From an uncultured Vogesella sp. (GTDB lineage Bacteria; Pseudomonadota; Gammaproteobacteria; Burkholderiales; Chromobacteriaceae): 12,598 bases of DNA. A program made the position numbers and the translations under genes. The stretch covers positions 1-12,598 of the forward strand of contig CAMLGD010000087.1 in NCBI GenBank assembly GCA_946479405.1, read 5' to 3'. Under the pieces are notes generated by a model. The model worked only from the letters and a program-made list of their open reading frames with translations. It made no database searches and was not told where the DNA came from. The stretch's first letter is position 1. Each line of letters begins with the position of its first letter. Positions 1 through 5,679 of the stretch are shown here, one piece after another.

Positions 1-1
1 G

Positions 2-322
2 GGCAAGGTACAGGTCCAGGCGCAGAGCGATGCGATGGAGCTGACGGCGGATAAGAATCTGGCCATCAGCAGCCTGCATGCCAGCCAGCTGCTCAACGGT
101 AAGAAAGAGGTGCTGCTCACCTGCGGCGGTGCCTACATCCGCATCAAGGACGGCAAGATCGAACTGCACGCGCCGGGCAAGGTGAGCTTCAAGGGCGGCA
201 GCCACGACTGGAGCGGGCCGACGAAGATGAACGTCCCGGTACCGCTGTTTCCCAAATCAATATGTATCGATTGTTTGTTGCGTAGTGCCAAGGCCGGTTC
301 GGCGTTCAGCAAGGTGCAGTAA
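2..322 (+). CDS. vgrG: VgrG spike protein, C-terminal end (partial, 5' end outside window)
   Basis: The reading frame is open from base 2 and ends at TAA 320-322. The visible ~106 residues start with a GKVQVQAQ-type strand repeat, continue through ELTADKNLAISS and a segment containing GGAYIRIKDGKIELHAPGKV, and reach KGGSHDWSGP. This is the DUF2345 beta-helix-like region found near the end of many VgrG (TssI) proteins, just behind the gp5-like needle. VgrG trimers form the T6SS spike and carry effectors into target cells. After DUF2345 there is a short tail with CIDC, LLRSAKAGSAF and SKVQ; I see no extra effector domain. Such tails often contact chaperone or effector, which fits the DUF4123 gene overlapping the stop codon by one base (TAATG). 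The last ~80 bases look more AT-rich than the preceding part. The N-terminal domains cannot be seen here. Confidence 0.93.
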   Translation, partial: GKVQVQAQSDAMELTADKNLAISSLHASQLLNGKKEVLLTCGGAYIRIKDGKIELHAPGKVSFKGGSHDWSGPTKMNVPVPLFPKSICIDCLLRSAKAGSAFSKVQ

Positions 323-1080
323 TGAAACTGATCCATTCATTCGACCTTGAGGCACTACAAGCAAGTATTGCATCAGGGGATACCGAAAGCAGCCACCATT
401 ATTTGCTATTGGATGGCGCTTTAAAGCCAAAACTGCTTTCTAGGTTAAACAAAAGCGGGCTGCCGTGGCTAAGCATCTTTACTTTAGACAGAAATGGCCA
501 AGAGGAATTGATGGCGGTCTCTCCATTACTGGTGGAGTGGTCGCCGACAGACTGGACAGAAGTCTGCCAGCTGCTGGCATTTTGTGATGGTCTGCCGATG
601 GTCAGCATATGGCATAGCCCGGAGGCACTGTCACAGTTGGCCGCACGCTTACAACCCTGGTGCGTGGTGGATGCGGATGGTTCTTTTTTTAATCTTCGCT
701 TTCCGGATAGCCGACGCCTGGAGGATCTGGGCCGCATTTTAGGTGACGAGCAGCGTGGGCAATTCTTTGGCCCGGCCAACTGCTGCCTGCTGCCCAACCG
801 CAATGGTAAGGGCTGGTTGGCGCTTGAAATGGCCAAGGTGGCTGGCGAGGCTGCTGAAAAAGTCGCCCTGACAGCCACGCAGACCTGCCAACTGATACGC
901 GCAGCCGAAGCAGACGAGATGCTGTATCAGCTGCATTTCCATTCGCACATTAATCCGCCAGTGCTGGCGGACTGCTATCCAGCGGTAGCAATGGTTTTGC
1001 AGCAGGCGGACGAGCAGGGCGTAATGGATAGCCATTTACGGATGACGCGGAGCCTGGATGCCATCCAGTCCGGAAGTTAA
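322..1080 (+). CDS. DUF4123 T6SS effector chaperone/adaptor (Tap-1/TEC type)
   Basis: This 252-residue protein has the marks of the DUF4123 family: YLLLDGAL at residues 27-34, SPLLVEW at 67-73, LRFPDSR at 125-131 and FFGPAN at 148-153. DUF4123 proteins (Tap-1/VasW, TEC) act in the cytoplasm, binding a specific effector and its cognate VgrG so that the effector is mounted on the spike before firing; they are not themselves secreted. The start codon overlaps the vgrG stop (TAATG), so translation is probably coupled. The position between vgrG and a phospholipase effector suggests the client is the Tle1-type protein at 3292-5283, formerly perhaps also the decayed copy at 2171-2637. The C-terminal third is less conserved, as is common where client specificity lies. 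No signal peptide or membrane segment is visible. Family assignment is firm; the client is inferred from position. Confidence 0.9.
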   Translation: MKLIHSFDLEALQASIASGDTESSHHYLLLDGALKPKLLSRLNKSGLPWLSIFTLDRNGQEELMAVSPLLVEWSPTDWTEVCQLLAFCDGLPMVSIWHSPEALSQLAARLQPWCVVDADGSFFNLRFPDSRRLEDLGRILGDEQRGQFFGPANCCLLPNRNGKGWLALEMAKVAGEAAEKVALTATQTCQLIRAAEADEMLYQLHFHSHINPPVLADCYPAVAMVLQQADEQGVMDSHLRMTRSLDAIQSGS

Positions 1081-1096
1081 CCAAGCAATATATGTG

Positions 1097-1102
1097 AAGG
1101 AG
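1097..1102 (+). promoter_or_regulatory. Shine-Dalgarno site supporting a GTG start at 1108
   Basis: AAGGAG lies five bases before GTG 1108. No ATG in this frame gives a signal peptide, so this site decides the start of the small exported protein. Confidence 0.7.
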
Positions 1103-1107
1103 TCGCC

Positions 1108-1545
1108 GTGATCTGCCGTATTGCCGTCTTGATTCTGGGTATGTCGATTTCTTTGTGGGCTCATGCTGATAGCTGGTTGGGTGAATATATATTTTTTCCA
1201 AACGAACGCATGTCGCAACTGTATGACGAGCAGGGGAAAGAGTTGACAATGGTGACCGTTATGCCATTGCAAGAGGGCCTGGGCATCAGCATTAGCTTTG
1301 CCGGTAATCAAACCGTTCCAGTGAAACTGGAAATAGATGGCAAAGCCTTGCGTGATTGGCTGGGGAGTAGTTTAAAAAATATTCGATCTCAAGCATTGAT
1401 CGGGGAGCGTATTGCATTAATCCGTATTGCCAAGGGTAGTACGGTTGAATTGGAAAATGGTAGTAGCCATACCATGCGTAGTGATTACCTGTTGTTGATG
1501 CCTGGTGTAGACCTTGAGTTGGAGAAAAAACCATCCACGCCATGA
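1108..1545 (+). CDS. small exported protein of unknown family, T6SS effector-module gene
   Basis: The 145-residue protein starts at GTG with a good Shine-Dalgarno site. Its N-terminus is a plausible Sec signal peptide: MICR, a hydrophobic core, then AHA before DSWLGEY, so cleavage after about residue 20 is expected. No lipobox is visible, so the mature ~125-residue protein should be periplasmic. The mature part alternates polar and hydrophobic residues, suggesting a small beta-rich fold. I do not recognise the family. The gene's 3' end overlaps the first lipoprotein start (ATGATG at 1542, TGA at 1543-1545), so the two are probably co-translated. Its composition is visibly more AT-rich than the tss core genes. 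Lying between the chaperone and the immunity/effector genes, it could be another immunity protein or an accessory factor; this rests on location only. Confidence 0.8.
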   Translation: MICRIAVLILGMSISLWAHADSWLGEYIFFPNERMSQLYDEQGKELTMVTVMPLQEGLGISISFAGNQTVPVKLEIDGKALRDWLGSSLKNIRSQALIGERIALIRIAKGSTVELENGSSHTMRSDYLLLMPGVDLELEKKPSTP

Positions 1546-2174
1546 TGCGCCTTCTCCTCCTTGTACTGCTGGCCGGCTGTAGCAGTCTCGGCGTTGAGCC
1601 GCAACTGGGGGCCCCACTGACGGCGGTGAACTACACCGACTGGCCATTCGACTGGGTGGGAGTCGCCAGGGTTACCGAGCCGGAAAAGGCAATGGCGGCA
1701 GACCGGGTTACCGCGTTTGGTGCCAGCGGGCAGATGTGCTGCGTGAACCTGCCGACAAAATGGCAGCCAGGGATGGAGCTGGTGGTGCAGACGCAGGATG
1801 GCACGCGTGCCAAATCGGCCAAGGAGTGGGGGCAGGAGCATATCCCGATCATCAACCACCGCGTGGCGGTACCGCGTTACGACAGCAGCGATGTTGGAAC
1901 GGTATGGGTGCAGCTACTGCCGGGTGGCAAGGTGGAGCTGGTGGTCAGCCGTTTCGACCCGACGCATGCGCAGTGGCCGGGCAAGGTGAAAGGGTGGCCA
2001 GTACCAACGGTGGAGTACCGGCGGAAGATTTGGGATCGGGATATGAATGAGCTAAAGGCTGTATTAGCCAAACTTAAATCACCATTCATTGAAGTTCCCA
2101 ATCCAGAGAAAGAGTTTAACGACAGTATTCGAATTTTGGAAAAACGTATTGAAATGATGGGGGAGCGGCCATGA
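1542..2174 (+). CDS. DUF3304 lipoprotein A, probable immunity protein (orphaned)
   Basis: The 210-residue protein begins MMR plus a short leucine-rich core and a lipobox LAGC with the lipidated cysteine at residue 13. Ser at +2 predicts outer-membrane sorting with the protein facing the periplasm. The signal peptide is unusually short, but an in-frame stop at 1515-1517 excludes an upstream start. The core (VNYTDWPFDWV, ASGQMCC with a Cys pair at 66-67, and GWPVPTVEYRR near 151-161) matches the DUF3304 family, which occurs beside DUF2235 phospholipase effectors and is a likely Tli1-type immunity family. Residues 28-168 differ from lipoprotein B (2630-3295) at only four positions, while the last 42 residues are unrelated except for a final MGERP. 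The stop overlaps ATG 2171 of the decayed effector, so this looks like an immunity gene that outlived its effector. The immunity role is inferred. Confidence 0.85.
   Translation: MMRLLLLVLLAGCSSLGVEPQLGAPLTAVNYTDWPFDWVGVARVTEPEKAMAADRVTAFGASGQMCCVNLPTKWQPGMELVVQTQDGTRAKSAKEWGQEHIPIINHRVAVPRYDSSDVGTVWVQLLPGGKVELVVSRFDPTHAQWPGKVKGWPVPTVEYRRKIWDRDMNELKAVLAKLKSPFIEVPNPEKEFNDSIRILEKRIEMMGERP
1563..2047 (+). repeat. direct repeat 1, upstream copy (lipoprotein core)
   Basis: About 485 bp that align without gaps to 2684-3168 at a constant offset of 1121 bases. The match is nearly perfect from about 1617 to 2047 and looser in the short stretch after the lipobox. It covers the lipobox and the DUF3304 core of lipoprotein A and ends abruptly at ATATGAA. 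Confidence 0.9.
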
Positions 2175-2298
2175 GCACACAGTTGGCCCCCAGATAGAAT
2201 TGTCTGCAGTTGATCCATGCAAGAAGGATTTGTTTTTTAGTAATTCAGATTTGGATAAATTGATTAAATTAGAGAATAGAGAGTTTCCTCCAATATCC

Positions 2299-2549
2299 AA
2301 CCCTGCTGCGAGCTGTATGTTTAATCTGTTTTTTGGTTTTTTCTTTGATGGTACGCGCAATAACTACAACCTGTGCAAGGACAACGAAGGGTATTCAAAT
2401 GTGGCGCGCCTGTACGACTGTTACCCGGGGCAGGTGGTGCAGGGGGTGGTTGGGGGTGATGAATCGTGGCCGGAGTATCCGCACTTTTAAAGGTGTATGT
2501 GCCGGGTGTGGGCTCGCCGTTCGAGCAGGTGGGCGACAACAACGACAGT
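2299..2549 (+). repeat. direct repeat 2, upstream copy (effector N-terminal region)
   Basis: Aligns to 3418-3669 of the intact effector gene, from the NPAASC codons through FFDGTRNN to the NDS codons. One base is missing in this copy near 2488 relative to the intact copy. The sequence on either side does not match closely. Confidence 0.85.
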
Positions 2550-2617
2550 TTCGTCAGGGGCAATCAAGGTTTCAGGCTGGTATGAACAGCAGGCCAGGGC
2601 GAGTGGCAGGCCGACAA

Positions 2618-2623
2618 GAGGAG
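2618..2623 (+). promoter_or_regulatory. Shine-Dalgarno site fixing the start of lipoprotein B at 2630
   Basis: GAGGAG sits six bases before ATG 2630. The same frame is open further upstream to ATG 2333, but there it only reads through the effector remnant in the wrong frame. This site and the lipoprotein signal that follows settle the start. Confidence 0.8.
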
Positions 2624-2629
2624 AGTGCG

Positions 2630-3295
2630 ATGTGTAAATGGTCAAGTTTGCTCTGGCGCGTGGGGGCCATGGTGTGCGGTGGCGTACTGCTGGCCGGCTG
2701 CAGCAGCCTTGGTGCCGGGCAGGAGCTGGGCGCCACGCTGACGGCGGTGAACTACACCGACTGGCCATTCGACTGGGTGGGAGTCGCCAGGGTTACCGAG
2801 CCGGAAAAAGCAATGGCGGCAGACCGGGTTACCGCATTTGGTGCCAGCGGGCAGATGTGCTGCGTGAGCCTGCCGACAAAATGGCAGCCAGGGATGGAAC
2901 TGGTGGTGCAGACGCAGGAAGGCACGCATGCCAAGTCGGCCAAGGAGTGGGGGCAGGAGCATATCCCAATCATCAACCACCGCGTGGCGGTACCGCGTTA
3001 CGACAGCAGCGATGTCGGGACGGTGTGGGTGCAGCTACTGCCGGGTGGCAAGGTGGAGCTGGTAGTCAGCCGTTTCGACCCGACGCATGCGCAGTGGCCG
3101 GGCAAGGTGAAAGGGTGGCCGGTGCCGACGGTGGAGTATCGGAGGAAGACTTGGGATAGGGATATGAAGTTGCTGACTGATGATCTGAGTGATTTTGAAA
3201 AAGCAATACAGCGCGGCAACGTGGATGTAGAAAAGTTCAAGAAAGCCATCGAGATAGTCAAGATGCGGATGGCTCGCATGGGGGAAAGGCCATGA
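2630..3295 (+). CDS. DUF3304 lipoprotein B, probable immunity protein of the Tle1-type effector
   Basis: From ATG 2630 the protein has 221 residues. MCKWSSLLWR, a hydrophobic core and lipobox LAGC place the lipidated Cys at residue 24, with Ser at +2, so an outer-membrane lipoprotein facing the periplasm is expected. The mature core is the DUF3304 fold seen in lipoprotein A, including the GQMCC Cys pair. The mature parts of the two proteins have the same length, and the core differs at four positions. The last 42 residues (starting KLLTDD, ending MGERP) look alpha-helical and charged and differ from A. The stop codon overlaps the effector start (ATGA at 3292-3295), so immunity and effector are co-translated with immunity first. 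Tle1 effectors attack phospholipids from the periplasm, so a periplasm-facing lipoprotein is the expected form of protection. Pairing with the downstream effector is inferred from overlap. Confidence 0.88.
   Translation: MCKWSSLLWRVGAMVCGGVLLAGCSSLGAGQELGATLTAVNYTDWPFDWVGVARVTEPEKAMAADRVTAFGASGQMCCVSLPTKWQPGMELVVQTQEGTHAKSAKEWGQEHIPIINHRVAVPRYDSSDVGTVWVQLLPGGKVELVVSRFDPTHAQWPGKVKGWPVPTVEYRRKTWDRDMKLLTDDLSDFEKAIQRGNVDVEKFKKAIEIVKMRMARMGERP
2684..3168 (+). repeat. direct repeat 1, downstream copy (lipoprotein core)
   Basis: Partner of 1563-2047. The two copies differ by scattered single-base changes, mostly synonymous, up to the common ATATGAA. Recombination between them would remove about 1.1 kb including the effector remnant and leave one lipoprotein joined to the intact effector. 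Confidence 0.9.
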
Positions 3296-5283
3296 CTCGT
3301 TTTTGTCCGGACATCTCCAACGGGGCGGTAAATCCTTGTAACTTCCGGTCATTTTTCTCCGATGATGAGCGCGTGGATTTGCAGAAATATGAAGCAAGCG
3401 AACTTCCCCCTGTAGCCAACCCCGCTGCCAGCTGCACTTTCAACCTGTTCTTCGGTTTTTTCTTTGACGGCACGCGCAATAACTACAACCTGTGCAAGCA
3501 GAACGAAGGCTACTCCAATGTCGCGCGTTTATACGACTGCTACCCGGGGCAGGTGGTCCCTGGGGTGATTGGCGGTGAAAAACCATGGCCGGAGTATCCG
3601 CACTTCTACAAGGTGTATGTGCCGGGCGTGGGCTCGCCTTTCGAGCAGGTGGACGACGAGAATGATAGTTGGCGAGGAGCCGCTGCTGCCAGATACGGCC
3701 ATGAACGTATTGCCTGGGGGCTGATGCAGGCGCTGAATAACGTGCATCGCTATTTTCTGGGCGCAGAGTTGTTCCCGAAAGCGAGAATTCTGGAGATAAG
3801 CCGCAAGCTGGTGCTGACCGGCTGGCATCTGAAGAAGGAGCGCTGGCTAAGCCAGCGGGAAATCGAACAGGGGCAGCAGAGTAGCTACGATGTGTTGCGT
3901 GGGGCGCTGGGCGAACTGCACAAGGCTTTGCAGCCTTTTATGTGCCCACAGGGGGGAGAGCCTGCCAACAAGGCTAAGGGCAAGGTTGGCCGCATCCATG
4001 TGTCGGTATTCGGCTTTTCGCGTGGCGCTACCAAGGCGCGCAGTTTTCTGAATTGGTTGCGCAAACTGTGCCAGCTGGATGCCGAACTGCAGGGGTGCAG
4101 CAGCGAGTTCACGCTGGCCGGCTTCCCGGTGGCGTTCGATTTTCTCGGTCTGTTCGATACGGTGGCCTCGGTGGGGCTGGCATCGTCGTCGCTGCTGTTT
4201 GATGGCCACGCGGCGTGGGCGGATGCCGAGGTGTCGCTACGGGTGCCGCCCGGCGTGAAGTGTGTGCACTTGGTGGCCGGGCATGAGATAAGGCGCTCGT
4301 TCCCGCTGGACTCCATCCAGGTGGGCGGCAGCCTGGGGAGCGGTTGCGAGGAGATCATGTTCCCCGGTGTGCATTCCGATGTGGGTGGCGGCTATTTGCC
4401 AAAAGAGCAGGGGCGGGGAGCAGACCCGAAGGGGGCTGACATATTGTCGCGCCTCCCGCTGGGCGTGATGTACCGCAAGGCGCGGCTGGCCGGGGTACCG
4501 CTCAAGGCGGAAAAGCTCGATCCGGCGATCCAGTACCGGATGGAAGCCGATCCACAGGTGATTGACCGTTTCAATGCTTACCTGAAGACATTGCCTGCAG
4601 AGCCCGGCGAGTTCAAGGCCCTGATGATGGCGATGTATCTACCTTATCTGGCCTGGCGGCTGGGCTGGGCTGATTGCAAGACCCGGGACAGCTTGCGGGC
4701 GCGTTTTGACAACCTGGGTGGCATCAGTACGGCGGACATGAATGATTTATTGGGGGGCAACCTCAAGTTCATTGAGCATCTGGACTATTACCGGCGCTGG
4801 GCAAATGAAGAAATGGTGCGGGTAGGACGGGATCAGATGCGCCGCTACAACCCGCCTACCCTGGACGGTGACATGCTGCGTAACTGGGCGACGCTGAAAA
4901 AGGAATTGCCCTGTCTGCGTGACAACCAGAAGTCCTATGCACTGCCGGAGGCCGCAAGCAAGCTGTTCCAGTACCTGGTGCATGACTCCTACGCCTGGTT
5001 CCGTCTTACTGGCAAGGAAGAGTCGGAAATGCTTGCCTATCTGGAGAGGAAGTCACAGCTGCCTGCGGACAGCCTGAGCAAGACAGAACAGGAGTGGGTT
5101 GCGCGCTACAAGGAAACCAAGGCGGCTGGCCGGGCAGAAGTGCCCGAGATCACGACAGATGGGCAGGAGTGGTTTTTTGTCGGTGGCGGGTATTTGCATC
5201 TGCGCCGCGTCTATGCGGGCGCAGACGATGTACGTCTGGCCAAAAATGCGCCGCAAGGCGAAGACAGTACGGTTGCAGCCTAG
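3292..5283 (+). CDS. tle1: T6SS phospholipase effector, Tle1 type (DUF2235)
   Basis: The 663-residue protein carries the DUF2235 alpha/beta-hydrolase features: FFDGTRNN at 57-64, the nucleophile elbow GFSRG at 241-245 (Ser243), FDTVASVG with Asp289, a segment with H326 and H331-E332 before RRSF, and GVHSDVGGGY with His361 and Asp363. Ser243, Asp289 and His361 are my proposed triad from spacing and motif identity. Tle1 enzymes are phospholipases A delivered into the periplasm of rival cells, where they degrade membrane lipids. The C-terminal part (residues ~380-663) lacks a recognisable catalytic motif and ends with WFFVGGGYLHLRR followed by a short acidic tail. There is no signal peptide, as expected for spike-loaded cargo. 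The start overlaps the lipoprotein B stop. Upstream vgrG and DUF4123 genes supply spike and loader. The length suits Tle1 members, which vary. All proposed catalytic motifs are present, so the gene looks functional. Confidence 0.93.
   Translation: MTRFCPDISNGAVNPCNFRSFFSDDERVDLQKYEASELPPVANPAASCTFNLFFGFFFDGTRNNYNLCKQNEGYSNVARLYDCYPGQVVPGVIGGEKPWPEYPHFYKVYVPGVGSPFEQVDDENDSWRGAAAARYGHERIAWGLMQALNNVHRYFLGAELFPKARILEISRKLVLTGWHLKKERWLSQREIEQGQQSSYDVLRGALGELHKALQPFMCPQGGEPANKAKGKVGRIHVSVFGFSRGATKARSFLNWLRKLCQLDAELQGCSSEFTLAGFPVAFDFLGLFDTVASVGLASSSLLFDGHAAWADAEVSLRVPPGVKCVHLVAGHEIRRSFPLDSIQVGGSLGSGCEEIMFPGVHSDVGGGYLPKEQGRGADPKGADILSRLPLGVMYRKARLAGVPLKAEKLDPAIQYRMEADPQVIDRFNAYLKTLPAEPGEFKALMMAMYLPYLAWRLGWADCKTRDSLRARFDNLGGISTADMNDLLGGNLKFIEHLDYYRRWANEEMVRVGRDQMRRYNPPTLDGDMLRNWATLKKELPCLRDNQKSYALPEAASKLFQYLVHDSYAWFRLTGKEESEMLAYLERKSQLPADSLSKTEQEWVARYKETKAAGRAEVPEITTDGQEWFFVGGGYLHLRRVYAGADDVRLAKNAPQGEDSTVAA
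3418..3669 (+). repeat. direct repeat 2, downstream copy (effector N-terminal region)
   Basis: Partner of 2299-2549, inside the intact effector gene. It codes for the segment from NPAASC to the NDS motif, including the conserved FFDGTRNN. Confidence 0.85.
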
Positions 5284-5302
5284 ATTTGCAGATTGATATC
5301 CC

Positions 5303-5626
5303 ATGCTCGAATCCCTCCTCCTATTACGAACGTGAACTCGGCTATCTGCGCGAGCTGTCGGGCGAGTTAGCCCGCCGTTACCCCAAGATCACCGGCCGGC
5401 TGCAGCTGGAAGGCGACCAGTGCGAAGACTCGCATACCGAGCGGCTGATCGAGGCGTTTGCCTTCCTGACGGCACGGGTGCACAAGAAGTTGGATGACGA
5501 CTACCCGGAGGTGGCCACCAGCTTTCTGGAAGTGATGTACCCGCACTACCTGCAGCCGATGCCGGCGGCCACCGTGGTGCAGTTCGAGTGCGATGCGCAG
5601 CGGCCGGAAATCGGCAAGCGCTACCG
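5303..5626 (+). repeat. direct repeat 3, upstream copy (tssF head)
   Basis: Aligns to 7127-7452, the 5' end of intact tssF. I count about 16 mismatches by eye over about 305 bases, concentrated in the first ~100 bases, plus a two-base gap at 5320-5322. Similarity stops abruptly after CTACCG. Confidence 0.9.
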
Positions 5627-5657
5627 CCGCGGGCCGCATACGCAGATTAGTTTTTGA
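5303..5657 (+). pseudogene. truncated, frameshifted tssF head
   Basis: ATG 5303 begins MLESLL like the intact tssF, but two bases (CG of the CCG codon) are missing, so this frame stops at TGA 5333-5335. From 5322 the correct frame resumes as YYERELGYLRELSGE and matches TssF through PEIGKRYR; it then leaves the family, reads RGPHTQISF and stops at 5655-5657. About 110 codons of the ~618 are present, so no working TssF can be made. It lies 19 bases after the effector stop, which suggests that an older tssF once followed the effector directly. The similarity may extend weakly into the ~20 bases before the ATG (TTTGC, GATT). Together with the intact copy it brackets the gene at 5680-7020. No gene other than this remnant is seen between 5284 and 5679. 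Confidence 0.9.
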
Positions 5658-5667
5658 GATACTCGTG

Positions 5668-5673
5668 AAGGAA
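5668..5673 (+). promoter_or_regulatory. Shine-Dalgarno site fixing the start at 5680
   Basis: AAGGAA lies six bases before ATG 5680. The frame is open 29 codons further upstream, but that part overlaps the tssF remnant in another frame and would bury the signal peptide. Confidence 0.75.
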
Positions 5674-5679
5674 ATAAAA

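Larger units (their letters stand above)
2171..2637 (+). pseudogene. remnant of a Tle1-type DUF2235 phospholipase effector gene
   Basis: ATG 2171 overlaps the stop of lipoprotein A exactly as the intact effector overlaps lipoprotein B, but this frame stops at TAG 2195-2197. Adding one base in the C5 run at 2187-2191 would join MSTQLAP to the frame that opens near 2200, which reads SAVDPC, then NPAASC, FFGFFFDGTRNN and SWPEYPHF, parallel to the intact effector. A one-base deletion relative to the intact gene then creates TAA at 2488-2490; past it the shifted frame still reads KVYVPGVGSPFEQV. Similarity ends near 2549, so the catalytic Ser, Asp and His regions are gone. From about 2550 another frame reads SSGAIKVSGWYEQQARASGR and stops at 2635-2637, possibly the old C-terminus left by an internal deletion. 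No working enzyme can come from this segment. It accounts for the gene-free gap between the two lipoproteins. Confidence 0.85.

Noticed and set aside
2333..2629. A 99-residue upstream extension of lipoprotein B
   Set aside because: It reads the effector remnant in the wrong frame and would bury the lipoprotein signal; ATG 2630 has its own Shine-Dalgarno site.
5094..5321. Open frame joining the effector 3' end to the tssF remnant
   Set aside because: The first part is an out-of-frame reading of the effector; the fusion only exists because of the two-base deletion near 5321.
5593..5679. Upstream start for the two-domain protein
   Set aside because: It overlaps the tssF remnant in another frame and would hide a clear signal peptide that starts at 5680.
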